Assembly (NCBI GenBank): GCA_041641375.1
Contig: JBEPYM010000041.1
Location: 1 to 23,249, forward strand
Source: Paenibacillus_AK sp041641375
GTDB taxonomy: Bacteria; Bacillota; Bacilli; Paenibacillales; YIM-B00363
Reading direction: 5' to 3'
Length of the DNA stretch: 23,249 bases
Part shown: positions 6,239-12,552 of the stretch, in pieces
Position numbering within the stretch: position 1 is the stretch's first letter
How the letters are laid out: each line of letters opens with the position of its first letter
Notes under the pieces: model-generated
What the model was told of the DNA's origin: nothing
What the model saw: only the letters and a program-made list of their open reading frames with translations
The model's database searches: none
Program-made: the position numbers and the translations under genes

Positions 6239-6946
6239 GTCAACCGGAATGAGTGCATCCATCCGCTTTGCAATCGTCTGCACCGCGGTACGTCCGGCAT
6301 GCCGCTCGACAATGCGAAAGCCTTCGGCCAAATTCGGCTTCCGTGTCGTATTGTGGGCATCGGTCGCAAGGGTGTAGGCGAAGCCGCGGTCAATGAGACC
6401 ATACGCGAAGAAACGCGCCTCGTCCCCGTTTTTGCCGAGCAGGCTATCCACCGACACCTGGGTCCACGCCCCGGCTGCGATCAGATCCTCAAGCAGCTCC
6501 GGCTGCTCCCGGAAAAAAAGATGCCGCTCCGGATGCGGGATAATTGGCGTCGTCCCTCTCTCCACGAACCAGCGCACAATTCCAACGGAGCCTTCCACGT
6601 AGCCGATCCACGGCTGCTCGACCAGCACGAAAGCAGGGTTGTCCGCCAGGTAGCAAAAGCTTTCCTTCTGCGCATGCTCCATGACATACTCGTAGCTTTC
6701 CATCCGCACCTCGTTCCCGGGGTGGATGGAGACGCCGATGCCGAGGCGGTCCAGCTCGACCTGAAGCTGCTCGGTTTTCTTGCGCACGATACCTGAATGA
6801 TTGTAATACGTATGGTTAAAATGAGGAGTTGCGATGATGTGCCGGATACCGTCCTCGTACGCAAGACGTGCCATCTGAATCGATTCGTCCATGTCTTTGG
6901 CGCCGTCGTCCAGACCATGGAGAATATGACAATGAATATCGATCAC
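6215..6946 (-). CDS. CpsB/CapC-family PHP-domain tyrosine-protein phosphatase (YwqE-like)
   Basis: A 243-residue manganese-dependent PHP phosphatase. I choose the GTG at 6946, giving IDIHCHILHGLDDGAKD at the N-terminus as in B. subtilis YwqE, with AAAGGA about 8 nt upstream. The frame stays open to 7054, but that extension has no family counterpart. Metal ligands appear in order: HCH (5-7), D14, the H of IATPHFNH, E of PGNEVRM, the histidines of IIPHPERH, and DAH of LATDAHN near the C-terminus. These enzymes dephosphorylate tyrosine kinases and their substrates in capsule or exopolysaccharide regulation. No kinase or capsule gene is adjacent, so the partner is elsewhere. Confidence 0.9.
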   Translation of the reverse strand: MIDIHCHILHGLDDGAKDMDESIQMARLAYEDGIRHIIATPHFNHTYYNHSGIVRKKTEQLQVELDRLGIGVSIHPGNEVRMESYEYVMEHAQKESFCYLADNPAFVLVEQPWIGYVEGSVGIVRWFVERGTTPIIPHPERHLFFREQPELLEDLIAAGAWTQVSVDSLLGKNGDEARFFAYGLIDRGFAYTLATDAHNTTRKPNLAEGFRIVERHAGRTAVQTIAKRMDALIPVDKKAPRAI

Positions 6947-6988
6947 GAGCTTCTTCCTTTCTGCCGCAGCGATAAAACGTTCCCTGCT

Positions 6989-6997
6989 ATCGTACCA
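6989..6997 (-). promoter_or_regulatory. Possible extended -10 promoter for the PHP phosphatase
   Basis: On the minus strand, TGGTACGAT is an extended -10 form (TGnTAcgAT) about 43 bp upstream of the GTG start. No good -35 is seen. It lies close to the divergent nadE promoter. Confidence 0.3.
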
Positions 6998-7010
6998 GAC
7001 TCCCCGCACA

Positions 7011-7039
7011 TTGAAAAGGGTGAAAGACAGCGGTATAAT
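7011..7039 (+). promoter_or_regulatory. Sigma-A promoter for the nadE transcription unit
   Basis: TTGAAA (7011-7016) and a perfect TATAAT (7034-7039) are spaced 17 bp, 35 bp before the nadE ATG. It is the only clear promoter seen for the nadE-ATPase-DUF4276-acpS-glpP chain. Confidence 0.75.
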
Positions 7040-7074
7040 GCGGACATAATTCATATTTTCGGGAGGAATCGCGG

Positions 7075-7884
7075 ATGAGCTTACAGTCGGAGATCATCGC
7101 CAAGCTTGGCGTACAGCCGCACATTAATGTGGACCATGAGATACGGAAGCGCGTAGATTTTCTGAAGCAATATGTGCTTCAGGCGGGTGTGGGCGGTCTG
7201 CTCATTGCGATCAGCGGCGGCATCGACAGCGCCGTTACGGCGGCGCTGTGCAAGCTGGCGACGGACGAGCTGACGGCGGAGCAGGGCAAAACCTATTCGA
7301 CGCTCGGAGTGTTCCAGCCCTACGGAGAGCAGCCGGACATCGAGGACAGCTATGCGGTTGCGAAGGCAATCGGTCTGCAGACCACGGTAGAGACGAATAT
7401 TGAGGAAGCTGTGAATGAAATCGCGCTGGAAGCCGAATATGCGCTCAAGGCGCTCGGCGTACATAAGCACTTGAGCCGCGGCGGCAAAGGCAACGTCAAG
7501 GCGCGCACCCGGATGGTCGTGCAGTATGCGCTCGCGTTCGAGCTGAATTTGCTCGTCGTAGGAACGGATCATGCTTCGGAAGCGATTACCGGCTTCTTTA
7601 CGAAATATGGGGACGGAGCGGTGGATCTGACGCCGCTGTCGTCATTGAACAAGCGTCAGGTGCGCCAGCTCGGCGCAAGGCTCGGCATTCCGGAGGGCGT
7701 CATTACGAAAGCACCGACGGCTGGGCTGTGGGAAGGCCAGACGGATGAAGCCGAGCTCGGCATCTCGTACGAGGATAACAGCGATTATCTGGAGGGCAAG
7801 GAAATCGATCCGGCCGCCCGCGAGAAGCTGGAGAAGCAGTACAGGAAGACGGAGCATAAGCGAGCGCCAATACCGGGGGTGTAA
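7075..7884 (+). CDS. nadE: Ammonia-dependent NAD+ synthetase, C-terminus apparently replaced
   Basis: A 269-residue enzyme that amidates deamido-NAD+ with ammonia and ATP, the last step of NAD+ synthesis. ATG 7075 has GGAGG 8 nt upstream. The N-type ATP pyrophosphatase P-loop SGGIDSA is at 47-53. Other family blocks are GNVKARTRMVVQYA, LVVGTDHASEAITGFFTKYG and ELGISYEDNSDYLEGKEI. The protein ends TEHKRAPIPGV. B. subtilis and E. coli NadE continue after the HKR..P stretch with a conserved tail of the type FDDWWK, which is missing here and not encoded in another frame. The loss coincides exactly with the AT-rich cassette that begins 3 bp after the stop. The enzyme is probably still active, but this is an inference. 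Confidence 0.93.
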   Translation: MSLQSEIIAKLGVQPHINVDHEIRKRVDFLKQYVLQAGVGGLLIAISGGIDSAVTAALCKLATDELTAEQGKTYSTLGVFQPYGEQPDIEDSYAVAKAIGLQTTVETNIEEAVNEIALEAEYALKALGVHKHLSRGGKGNVKARTRMVVQYALAFELNLLVVGTDHASEAITGFFTKYGDGAVDLTPLSSLNKRQVRQLGARLGIPEGVITKAPTAGLWEGQTDEAELGISYEDNSDYLEGKEIDPAAREKLEKQYRKTEHKRAPIPGV

Positions 7885-9682
7885 TGTATGCCATTTATTG
7901 AATCGATAACAATTAAAAATTTTAAACTTTTGCAAAATGTTGTCATGCATGACCTAAGTCCGCTTAATGTTGTCCTAGGACCAAATGGCAGCGGTAAATC
8001 CACTTTATTCGATGTATTTGGATTTCTTGCTGACTGTTTACAAACAAACGTACGAAAAGCGCTTGAAACTAGAGGACGCTTTCATGAGGTTCGATCCAGA
8101 AATTCAGAAGGACCCATATCTTTTACAATAAAGTATCGTGAGTCGGATTTTAACACCAGAAATCATTCTACACCCATCACATACCATCTCTCTATTGATG
8201 AGAAAAATGGAAAACCTTACATTTCGCATGAATACTTGCAATGGCGTCGTGGAAAACAATACGGAGCTCCATACAAATTTCTGGAAATTGTTCAAGGTGA
8301 AGGAATCGTTATCACTGGCGACTCACCTGAGGAACAAAATGAACGTCAGCATATAAAAATGGATAGTCCGGATATTTTGGCAATAAAAGGATTGGGACAA
8401 TTAGCGGAACACCCCAGAGTAGCTAGCTTAAGGAGATTTATTGAAGGTTGGTTTTTGTCATATTTCATTCCGGATAAAGCCAGACAAATTCCTGAATCCG
8501 GGGTTGCTGAGCATTTGTCAAGAACTGGCGATAATTTGGCTAATGTTGTTCAATACCTAAGCGAAGAACATCCTGACATGTTTGGTAAAATTTTAGAGAG
8601 AGTAGCTAGAAGAATTCCACGCTTGGAAGCAATCCGTTCTGAACGAACTGTAGATGGTCGTCTAGTTTTGCAATTTAAAGACGGACCCTTTAAGGATCCC
8701 TTTTTGGCCAAGCATGTTTCTGATGGGACATTAAAAATGTTCGCATATTTAATACTGTTAAACGACCCGACTCCACCGCCCTTGCTTTGTGTCGAGGAGC
8801 CCGAGAATGGCCTCCACCCCAAACTGCTTTCCATATTGGCTGAAGAATTTAGAGCACATGCCAGGGGTGAGGAGCACATTTCAGGAACTCAAGTGTTTGT
8901 CTCATCCCATTCTCCGTATTTTATAGATGCATTAAAACCTGAGGAACTATGGATTATGGAACGAAATGAGAAGGGATACACGGTCGTACATCGAGCTGAT
9001 AAAATGAAAGATATCCCTGTGTTTGTAAATGAAGGTGCCAAATTAGGGAGTCTTTGGTATGAGGGTTACTTTGGAAGGAGTAATCTGTTTTGATCGAACT
9101 TGAATTTCTGGTGGAAGAACCATCTATGAAAATCGCTTTGCAAAACCTGGTACCCAAAATAATCGGTAATGATATAACTTTCGAAGTAAGAGATTTAAGG
9201 AGTAAGCAAGAGCTTTTGAAAAACCTTGAATCGCGTTTAAAGGCTTATTCAAAATTACGGATTTCCCGTGATTTTCGAATTGTTGTTATAGTCGACGAAG
9301 ATAGACAAAATTGTATGCATTTAAAGAACTTGTTAGTGGAAGCTGCAAATGCTGCAGGGGTACAAGATATTACATTAAACAGAATAGTAGTTGAAGAACT
9401 TGAAGCTTGGTATTTTGGAGATGTACAAGCGCTAAAACGAGTGTATCCACGATTACCAGATTCACTGGGTGAACAAAAAACATACCGAAATCCCGATACT
9501 ATTTCTGGAGGCACATGGGAAGCTTTGGATCGGTTACTTGTTAAGCACGGATACCGTGCAGGTTTGCTAAAATTAGAGGCTGCTGCTCAAATTTCGTCCG
9601 TAATGGATCCATGGATCAATAAATCCAAAAGTTTTCAAGTGTTTCGGGATGGTTTGCTTCGATTTGTGGGAAAGCTGCCATG
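7885..9682 (+). mobile_element. Putative laterally acquired AT-rich cassette (ATPase + DUF4276)
   Basis: Base composition drops sharply at about 7885 and rises again at about 9680, precisely at gene boundaries. There is no transposase, integrase or tRNA. A 6-bp direct repeat TGCCAT occurs at both edges (7889-7894 and 9676-9681), which could be microhomology or chance. No internal promoter or terminator is evident, so expression probably depends on the nadE promoter. The mechanism of entry is unknown; homologous or illegitimate recombination is as likely as a mobile element. Confidence 0.5.
7888..9093 (+). CDS. AAA/ABC-type (AAA_21-like) ATPase, first gene of a putative defence module
   Basis: A 401-residue ATPase of the SMC/RecF/OLD-like AAA_21 type. 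Visible motifs are Walker A GPNGSGKST (31-39), an ABC-signature-like VSDGTLKMFAYLILL from residue 277, Walker B LLCVEEPENGLHP with glutamates 303-304, and the switch histidine in VSSHSP (His341). No membrane segment or coiled-coil insertion is obvious between Walker A and the signature. ATG 7888 lies 3 bp after the nadE stop; the GGGGGTG at the end of nadE can serve as ribosome site. The gene is about 40% GC by eye against about 60% around it, with many TTA, ATA and AAA codons, indicating lateral origin. In known systems (PARIS, RloAB-type, Septu, OLD-type retrons), such ATPases sense infection and control a partner nuclease. A role here is inferred from architecture. Confidence 0.88.
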   Translation: MPFIESITIKNFKLLQNVVMHDLSPLNVVLGPNGSGKSTLFDVFGFLADCLQTNVRKALETRGRFHEVRSRNSEGPISFTIKYRESDFNTRNHSTPITYHLSIDEKNGKPYISHEYLQWRRGKQYGAPYKFLEIVQGEGIVITGDSPEEQNERQHIKMDSPDILAIKGLGQLAEHPRVASLRRFIEGWFLSYFIPDKARQIPESGVAEHLSRTGDNLANVVQYLSEEHPDMFGKILERVARRIPRLEAIRSERTVDGRLVLQFKDGPFKDPFLAKHVSDGTLKMFAYLILLNDPTPPPLLCVEEPENGLHPKLLSILAEEFRAHARGEEHISGTQVFVSSHSPYFIDALKPEELWIMERNEKGYTVVHRADKMKDIPVFVNEGAKLGSLWYEGYFGRSNLF

Positions 9683-9683
9683 A
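9090..9683 (+). CDS. DUF4276-like, TOPRIM-like putative effector
   Basis: A 197-residue protein with a TTG start at 9090 overlapping the ATPase stop (TTGA), and AAGGAG 9 nt upstream. It resembles DUF4276 proteins, which I recall as neighbours of AAA_21 ATPases. TOPRIM-like features are an acidic residue after the first strand (FLVEEPS, Glu9-Glu10), then IVVIVDEDR with Asp69 and Asp71. The family-like block VVEELEAWYFGD (100-111) follows, and a distal NPDTISGGTWEALDRLL segment. Such folds include nucleases of the OLD and AriB type, so a nuclease effector is plausible; catalysis is not shown. The gene is AT-rich like the ATPase. Its TGA overlaps the acpS ATG, so it forms the right end of the foreign segment. 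Confidence 0.75.
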   Translation: MIELEFLVEEPSMKIALQNLVPKIIGNDITFEVRDLRSKQELLKNLESRLKAYSKLRISRDFRIVVIVDEDRQNCMHLKNLLVEAANAAGVQDITLNRIVVEELEAWYFGDVQALKRVYPRLPDSLGEQKTYRNPDTISGGTWEALDRLLVKHGYRAGLLKLEAAAQISSVMDPWINKSKSFQVFRDGLLRFVGKLP

Positions 9684-10078
9684 TTACAGGCATAGGCATG
9701 GATCTTGTAGAAATCGACCGCATCCGGCGGATGCTGGAAGGGCAAGCGGGCTCGCGCTTTATGGAGCGTGTGCTGACGGAGCGGGAGCGGGAGCTGGCTC
9801 GCGGCAAAGGCGGCAGGCTCGCCGAATTTGTGGCGGGCCGGTTTGCGGCGAAGGAAGCTGCTGTGAAGGCGCTCGGGTGCGGGATCGGAGCGAAGGCGGG
9901 CTTCCAGGATGTAGAGATCGTTCCCGGCGAAGACGGCAGACCGCTGTGTAAGCTTTCCGCGGCGGCGCGGGAGCGTCTTGGCGAAGGGGAGCTTCTGCGC
10001 CTGCATGTGACGATCACTCATACGGGGCAGCTGGCGGCGGCGTATGCGGTTGCCGAACGGATGGAGGCGAGGAAGTGA
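9680..10078 (+). CDS. acpS: Holo-[acyl-carrier-protein] synthase
   Basis: A 132-residue enzyme that transfers 4'-phosphopantetheine from CoA to acyl carrier protein, essential for fatty-acid synthesis. The N-terminus MITGIGMDLVEIDRI carries the magnesium-binding Asp8, and AGRFAAKEA carries Glu59; VTITHTGQLAAAYAV closes the fold. Length is normal. The ATG at 9680 overlaps the DUF4276 stop (ATGA), and the weak GGGAAAG upstream lies inside the foreign gene, so acpS now depends on the cassette for its ribosome site and maybe for transcription. GC content returns to the high chromosomal level at once. Confidence 0.95.
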   Translation: MITGIGMDLVEIDRIRRMLEGQAGSRFMERVLTERERELARGKGGRLAEFVAGRFAAKEAAVKALGCGIGAKAGFQDVEIVPGEDGRPLCKLSAAARERLGEGELLRLHVTITHTGQLAAAYAVAERMEARK

Positions 10079-10668
10079 CGGGCAAAAGCGCGAGAAGATC
10101 GATCGTCGATCTGGTCGAGCATCAGGTCATTGCAGCCGTAAGGACGGATGAGCAGTATGAGGTATCGCTGGAGGCGAAGCCCAATATGCTGTTCCTGCTC
10201 GGCGGCTCGATTCTGGATATCGCCGGCAAGGTGGACCGGGCGAAACGGGCGGGCAAGACGGTGTTCCTCCACATGGACTTTATGGAGGGGATCGCAGCGG
10301 ACCGCGCGGGGGTGTCCTATGTGGCGCGGGAGGTGCAGCCGGACGGGGTTATCTCGACCCGCTCGCAGGTGATCGGACTGTCGAGGGAGGCCGGACTGCA
10401 TGCGGTGCAGCGGCTGTTTCTGATCGACAGCACGGCGCTTCGGAGCGGGCTGAAGGCGATCCATTCGTCCGGCGCCGATGCTGTCGAGGTGATGCCGGGC
10501 ATTATGCCCGCCATTATTTCGGAGCTGGCCGATCTGACGCCGCTCCCGATAATTGCCGGCGGGCTCGTCCGCACCCGCAGCGAGGTGCTTGCGGCGCTGG
10601 AGGCCGGGGCGCTTGCGGTGTCGGTGGGCGCCGCCGATCTGTGGAACGCCGACCTTGATGCCCGATAA
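10075..10668 (+). CDS. glpP: Glycerol-3-phosphate-responsive antiterminator GlpP
   Basis: A 197-residue RNA-binding antiterminator with a TIM-barrel-like fold. The GTG at 10075 overlaps the acpS stop (GTGA), with GGAGG 7 nt upstream. Family blocks are NMLFLLGGSILDI, GKTVFLHMDFMEGIA, PDGVISTRSQVI, AVQRLFLIDSTAL, ADAVEVMPGIMP and PIIAGGLVRTRSEVLAALEAGA. When glycerol-3-phosphate is present, GlpP lets RNA polymerase read through the leader terminator of glpD, and in B. subtilis also of glpFK and glpTQ. The presumed target hairpin lies immediately downstream at 10739-10802. Unusually, glpP is translationally linked to acpS rather than standing alone. Confidence 0.95.
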   Translation: MTGKSARRSIVDLVEHQVIAAVRTDEQYEVSLEAKPNMLFLLGGSILDIAGKVDRAKRAGKTVFLHMDFMEGIAADRAGVSYVAREVQPDGVISTRSQVIGLSREAGLHAVQRLFLIDSTALRSGLKAIHSSGADAVEVMPGIMPAIISELADLTPLPIIAGGLVRTRSEVLAALEAGALAVSVGAADLWNADLDAR

Positions 10669-10675
10669 GATCCAG

Positions 10676-10704
10676 TTGCAATACGCGTCTACCTCGCATA
10701 TACT
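10676..10704 (+). promoter_or_regulatory. Sigma-A promoter for glpD
   Basis: TTGCAA (10676-10681) and TATACT (10699-10704) are 17 bp apart. Transcription should start near 10711, giving an untranslated leader of about 140 nt that contains the GlpP-type terminator. Confidence 0.65.
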
Positions 10705-10738
10705 AGAATCAAGTAACGACAATTGGGCGGAGAAGAAG

Positions 10739-10802
10739 AGAACCCTTTTGCTGCGTATACACTTTCTTTAGGTGTGTACAATGTAGCGGAAGGGTTCTTT
10801 TT
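10739..10802 (+). promoter_or_regulatory. glpD leader terminator, presumed GlpP antitermination target
   Basis: AGAACCCTTTTGCTGC on the left pairs continuously with GTAGCGGAAGGGTTCT on the right through Watson-Crick and G-U pairs. A further inner stem, GTATACAC with GTGTGTAC, lies around a loop of about 9 nt. A T-tract follows at 10798-10802. The hairpin sits between the promoter and the glpD start, as expected for GlpP control. Confidence 0.8.
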
Positions 10803-10850
10803 GTTTGGCTGGAGATAGACTCCGGCTGTGCCCGGAAGGGGAGTTCTCAG

Positions 10851-12536
10851 ATGGTGAAAGAGCATGCGCAGTCCTCGTTCTCGGTGCATAGCCGCAGCGA
10901 GAATTTGAGAAAGATGAGCCAATTGGAGCTGGATGTGCTTGTTATTGGCGGGGGGATTACCGGAGCGGGCGTCGCCTGGGATGCGGCGCGCAGGGGGATG
11001 AAGATCGGTCTGCTGGAGATGAACGACTTCGGTTCCGGCACGAGCAGCCGGTCGACGAAGCTTGTACACGGCGGCTTGCGGTATTTGAAGCAGGGCGAAG
11101 TGAAGCTGGTGATGGAGGTGGGGCGCGAGCGTGCGCTGCTGCACCGACATGCGCCGCATATTGTGATTCCGGCGCCGATGCTGCTGCCGATCTACGAGGG
11201 CGGAACGTTCGGCTACTGGGCGAGCTCGGTCGGCCTGTACGTCTACGATTTGCTGGCCGGGGTCAAGCGCTCCGAACGCCGCATCATGCACAACCGGACC
11301 AGAACGACGGAGCTGGAGCCGCTATTCAAGAAGGAAGGGCTCAAGGGCTCCGGCTACTACTATGAATATCGTACGGATGATGCGAGGCTGACGGTAGAAA
11401 TATTGAAAACCGCGAGTCGGCACGGGGCGCTGGCGGCCAATTATGCGAAGGTGGAAAGCTTTATCTACAAGGGCGGCAAAGCCGTTGGAGCACGAGTGCT
11501 CGATCAATTGACCGGCGACTATGTAGAAATCTATGCGAAGAAAATCATCAATGCCGCCGGACCGTGGGTGGACAAGGTGCGCGAATCCGATAATTCCTTG
11601 AAGGGAAAGCGGCTTCTGCTGACTAAGGGGGTCCATCTTGTGGTCGACTCCTCAAAGCTCCCCGTCAAGCAAGCGGCGTATTTTGATGTGCCGGGAGGCC
11701 GCATGATCTTCGTCATTCCGCGCGGCAGCAAAACCTATTTCGGCACAACGGACACCGTTTATGAAGGGGACATTCACGACCCGCGCACATCGGAAGAGGA
11801 TTTGATGTATCTCATACATGCTGTCAACAACATGTTCCCGAACGTGAGACTGAAGCCGGAGGATATCGAATCGTCCTGGGCGGGACTGCGGCCTCTTGTA
11901 TACGAGGAAGGCAAGGGACCGTCCGAAATCTCCCGCAAGGATGAGGTGTTTATTTCCGACTCGGGACTGCTCACCATTGCAGGCGGCAAGCTGACCGGGT
12001 TCCGCAAGATGGCCGAGAAAATCGTAAATCTGGCTGCATCCCTGATCAAGGAGGAGGGCGGTAAGCAATTCGGTCCCTGCTCGACGGATCAGGAGGTCAT
12101 CTCCGGAGGCGACCGGGGCGGCTTCGAAACCTTCTCGAAGCATGCCGAATATTTGATTGCGAAGGCGTCGCAGGCGGGGATCCCGCGCCAGCGCACCGAA
12201 TACTTGCTTGGCTTGTACGGCTCGAACACGATTCACATCATTGAAGCTTTTGGTACAATGAAGGAAGAGTCGGATGTGGAGCTGCGATTGCTGCGGGCGG
12301 AGCTGTCCTATGTGGTGAACCGCGAGATGGCGGCGAAGGCGATCGACTTTATCGAACGGCGTTCGGCGCAGCTGTTTTTCGACCTGCCGCGTGCGAATCG
12401 GATTGCCGCAAGCGTTGTCGCTGAGATGGGTTCGATGCTAGGATGGAATGAGGAAGAACGGGAGAAGCAGCTGGCTGAGGTGCAGCTGGCGATCAAGAAA
12501 GCAACGACCTTCCCGAAAGAGGGACGGAGCTCGTAA
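10851..12536 (+). CDS. glpD: Aerobic glycerol-3-phosphate dehydrogenase
   Basis: A 561-residue FAD enzyme that oxidises sn-glycerol-3-phosphate to dihydroxyacetone phosphate and passes electrons to menaquinone at the inner face of the membrane. ATG 10851 has AGGGGAG 7 nt upstream. The FAD motif VIGGGITGAGVAWDAARRG begins near residue 31, and the family block SSRSTKLVHGGLRYLKQGE follows. DDARLTVEILKTASRHGA and GAAGP-like segments complete the FAD domain, and a helical C-terminal domain ends near 540. Length matches B. subtilis GlpD (about 555). It is controlled by the leader hairpin and forms an operon with glpK; glpF is not present between them. Confidence 0.96.
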   Translation: MVKEHAQSSFSVHSRSENLRKMSQLELDVLVIGGGITGAGVAWDAARRGMKIGLLEMNDFGSGTSSRSTKLVHGGLRYLKQGEVKLVMEVGRERALLHRHAPHIVIPAPMLLPIYEGGTFGYWASSVGLYVYDLLAGVKRSERRIMHNRTRTTELEPLFKKEGLKGSGYYYEYRTDDARLTVEILKTASRHGALAANYAKVESFIYKGGKAVGARVLDQLTGDYVEIYAKKIINAAGPWVDKVRESDNSLKGKRLLLTKGVHLVVDSSKLPVKQAAYFDVPGGRMIFVIPRGSKTYFGTTDTVYEGDIHDPRTSEEDLMYLIHAVNNMFPNVRLKPEDIESSWAGLRPLVYEEGKGPSEISRKDEVFISDSGLLTIAGGKLTGFRKMAEKIVNLAASLIKEEGGKQFGPCSTDQEVISGGDRGGFETFSKHAEYLIAKASQAGIPRQRTEYLLGLYGSNTIHIIEAFGTMKEESDVELRLLRAELSYVVNREMAAKAIDFIERRSAQLFFDLPRANRIAASVVAEMGSMLGWNEEEREKQLAEVQLAIKKATTFPKEGRSS

Positions 12537-12552
12537 GGAGGCTGATAGTCGG

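Noticed and set aside
6947..7054. N-terminal extension of the PHP phosphatase to 7054
   Set aside because: It overlaps the nadE promoter region and has no counterpart in the family; the GTG at 6946 has a proper ribosome site.
7889..9681. TGCCAT direct repeats as an integration (att) site
   Set aside because: Six bases is too short to exclude chance, and no integrase, transposase or tRNA is present; kept only as possible microhomology.
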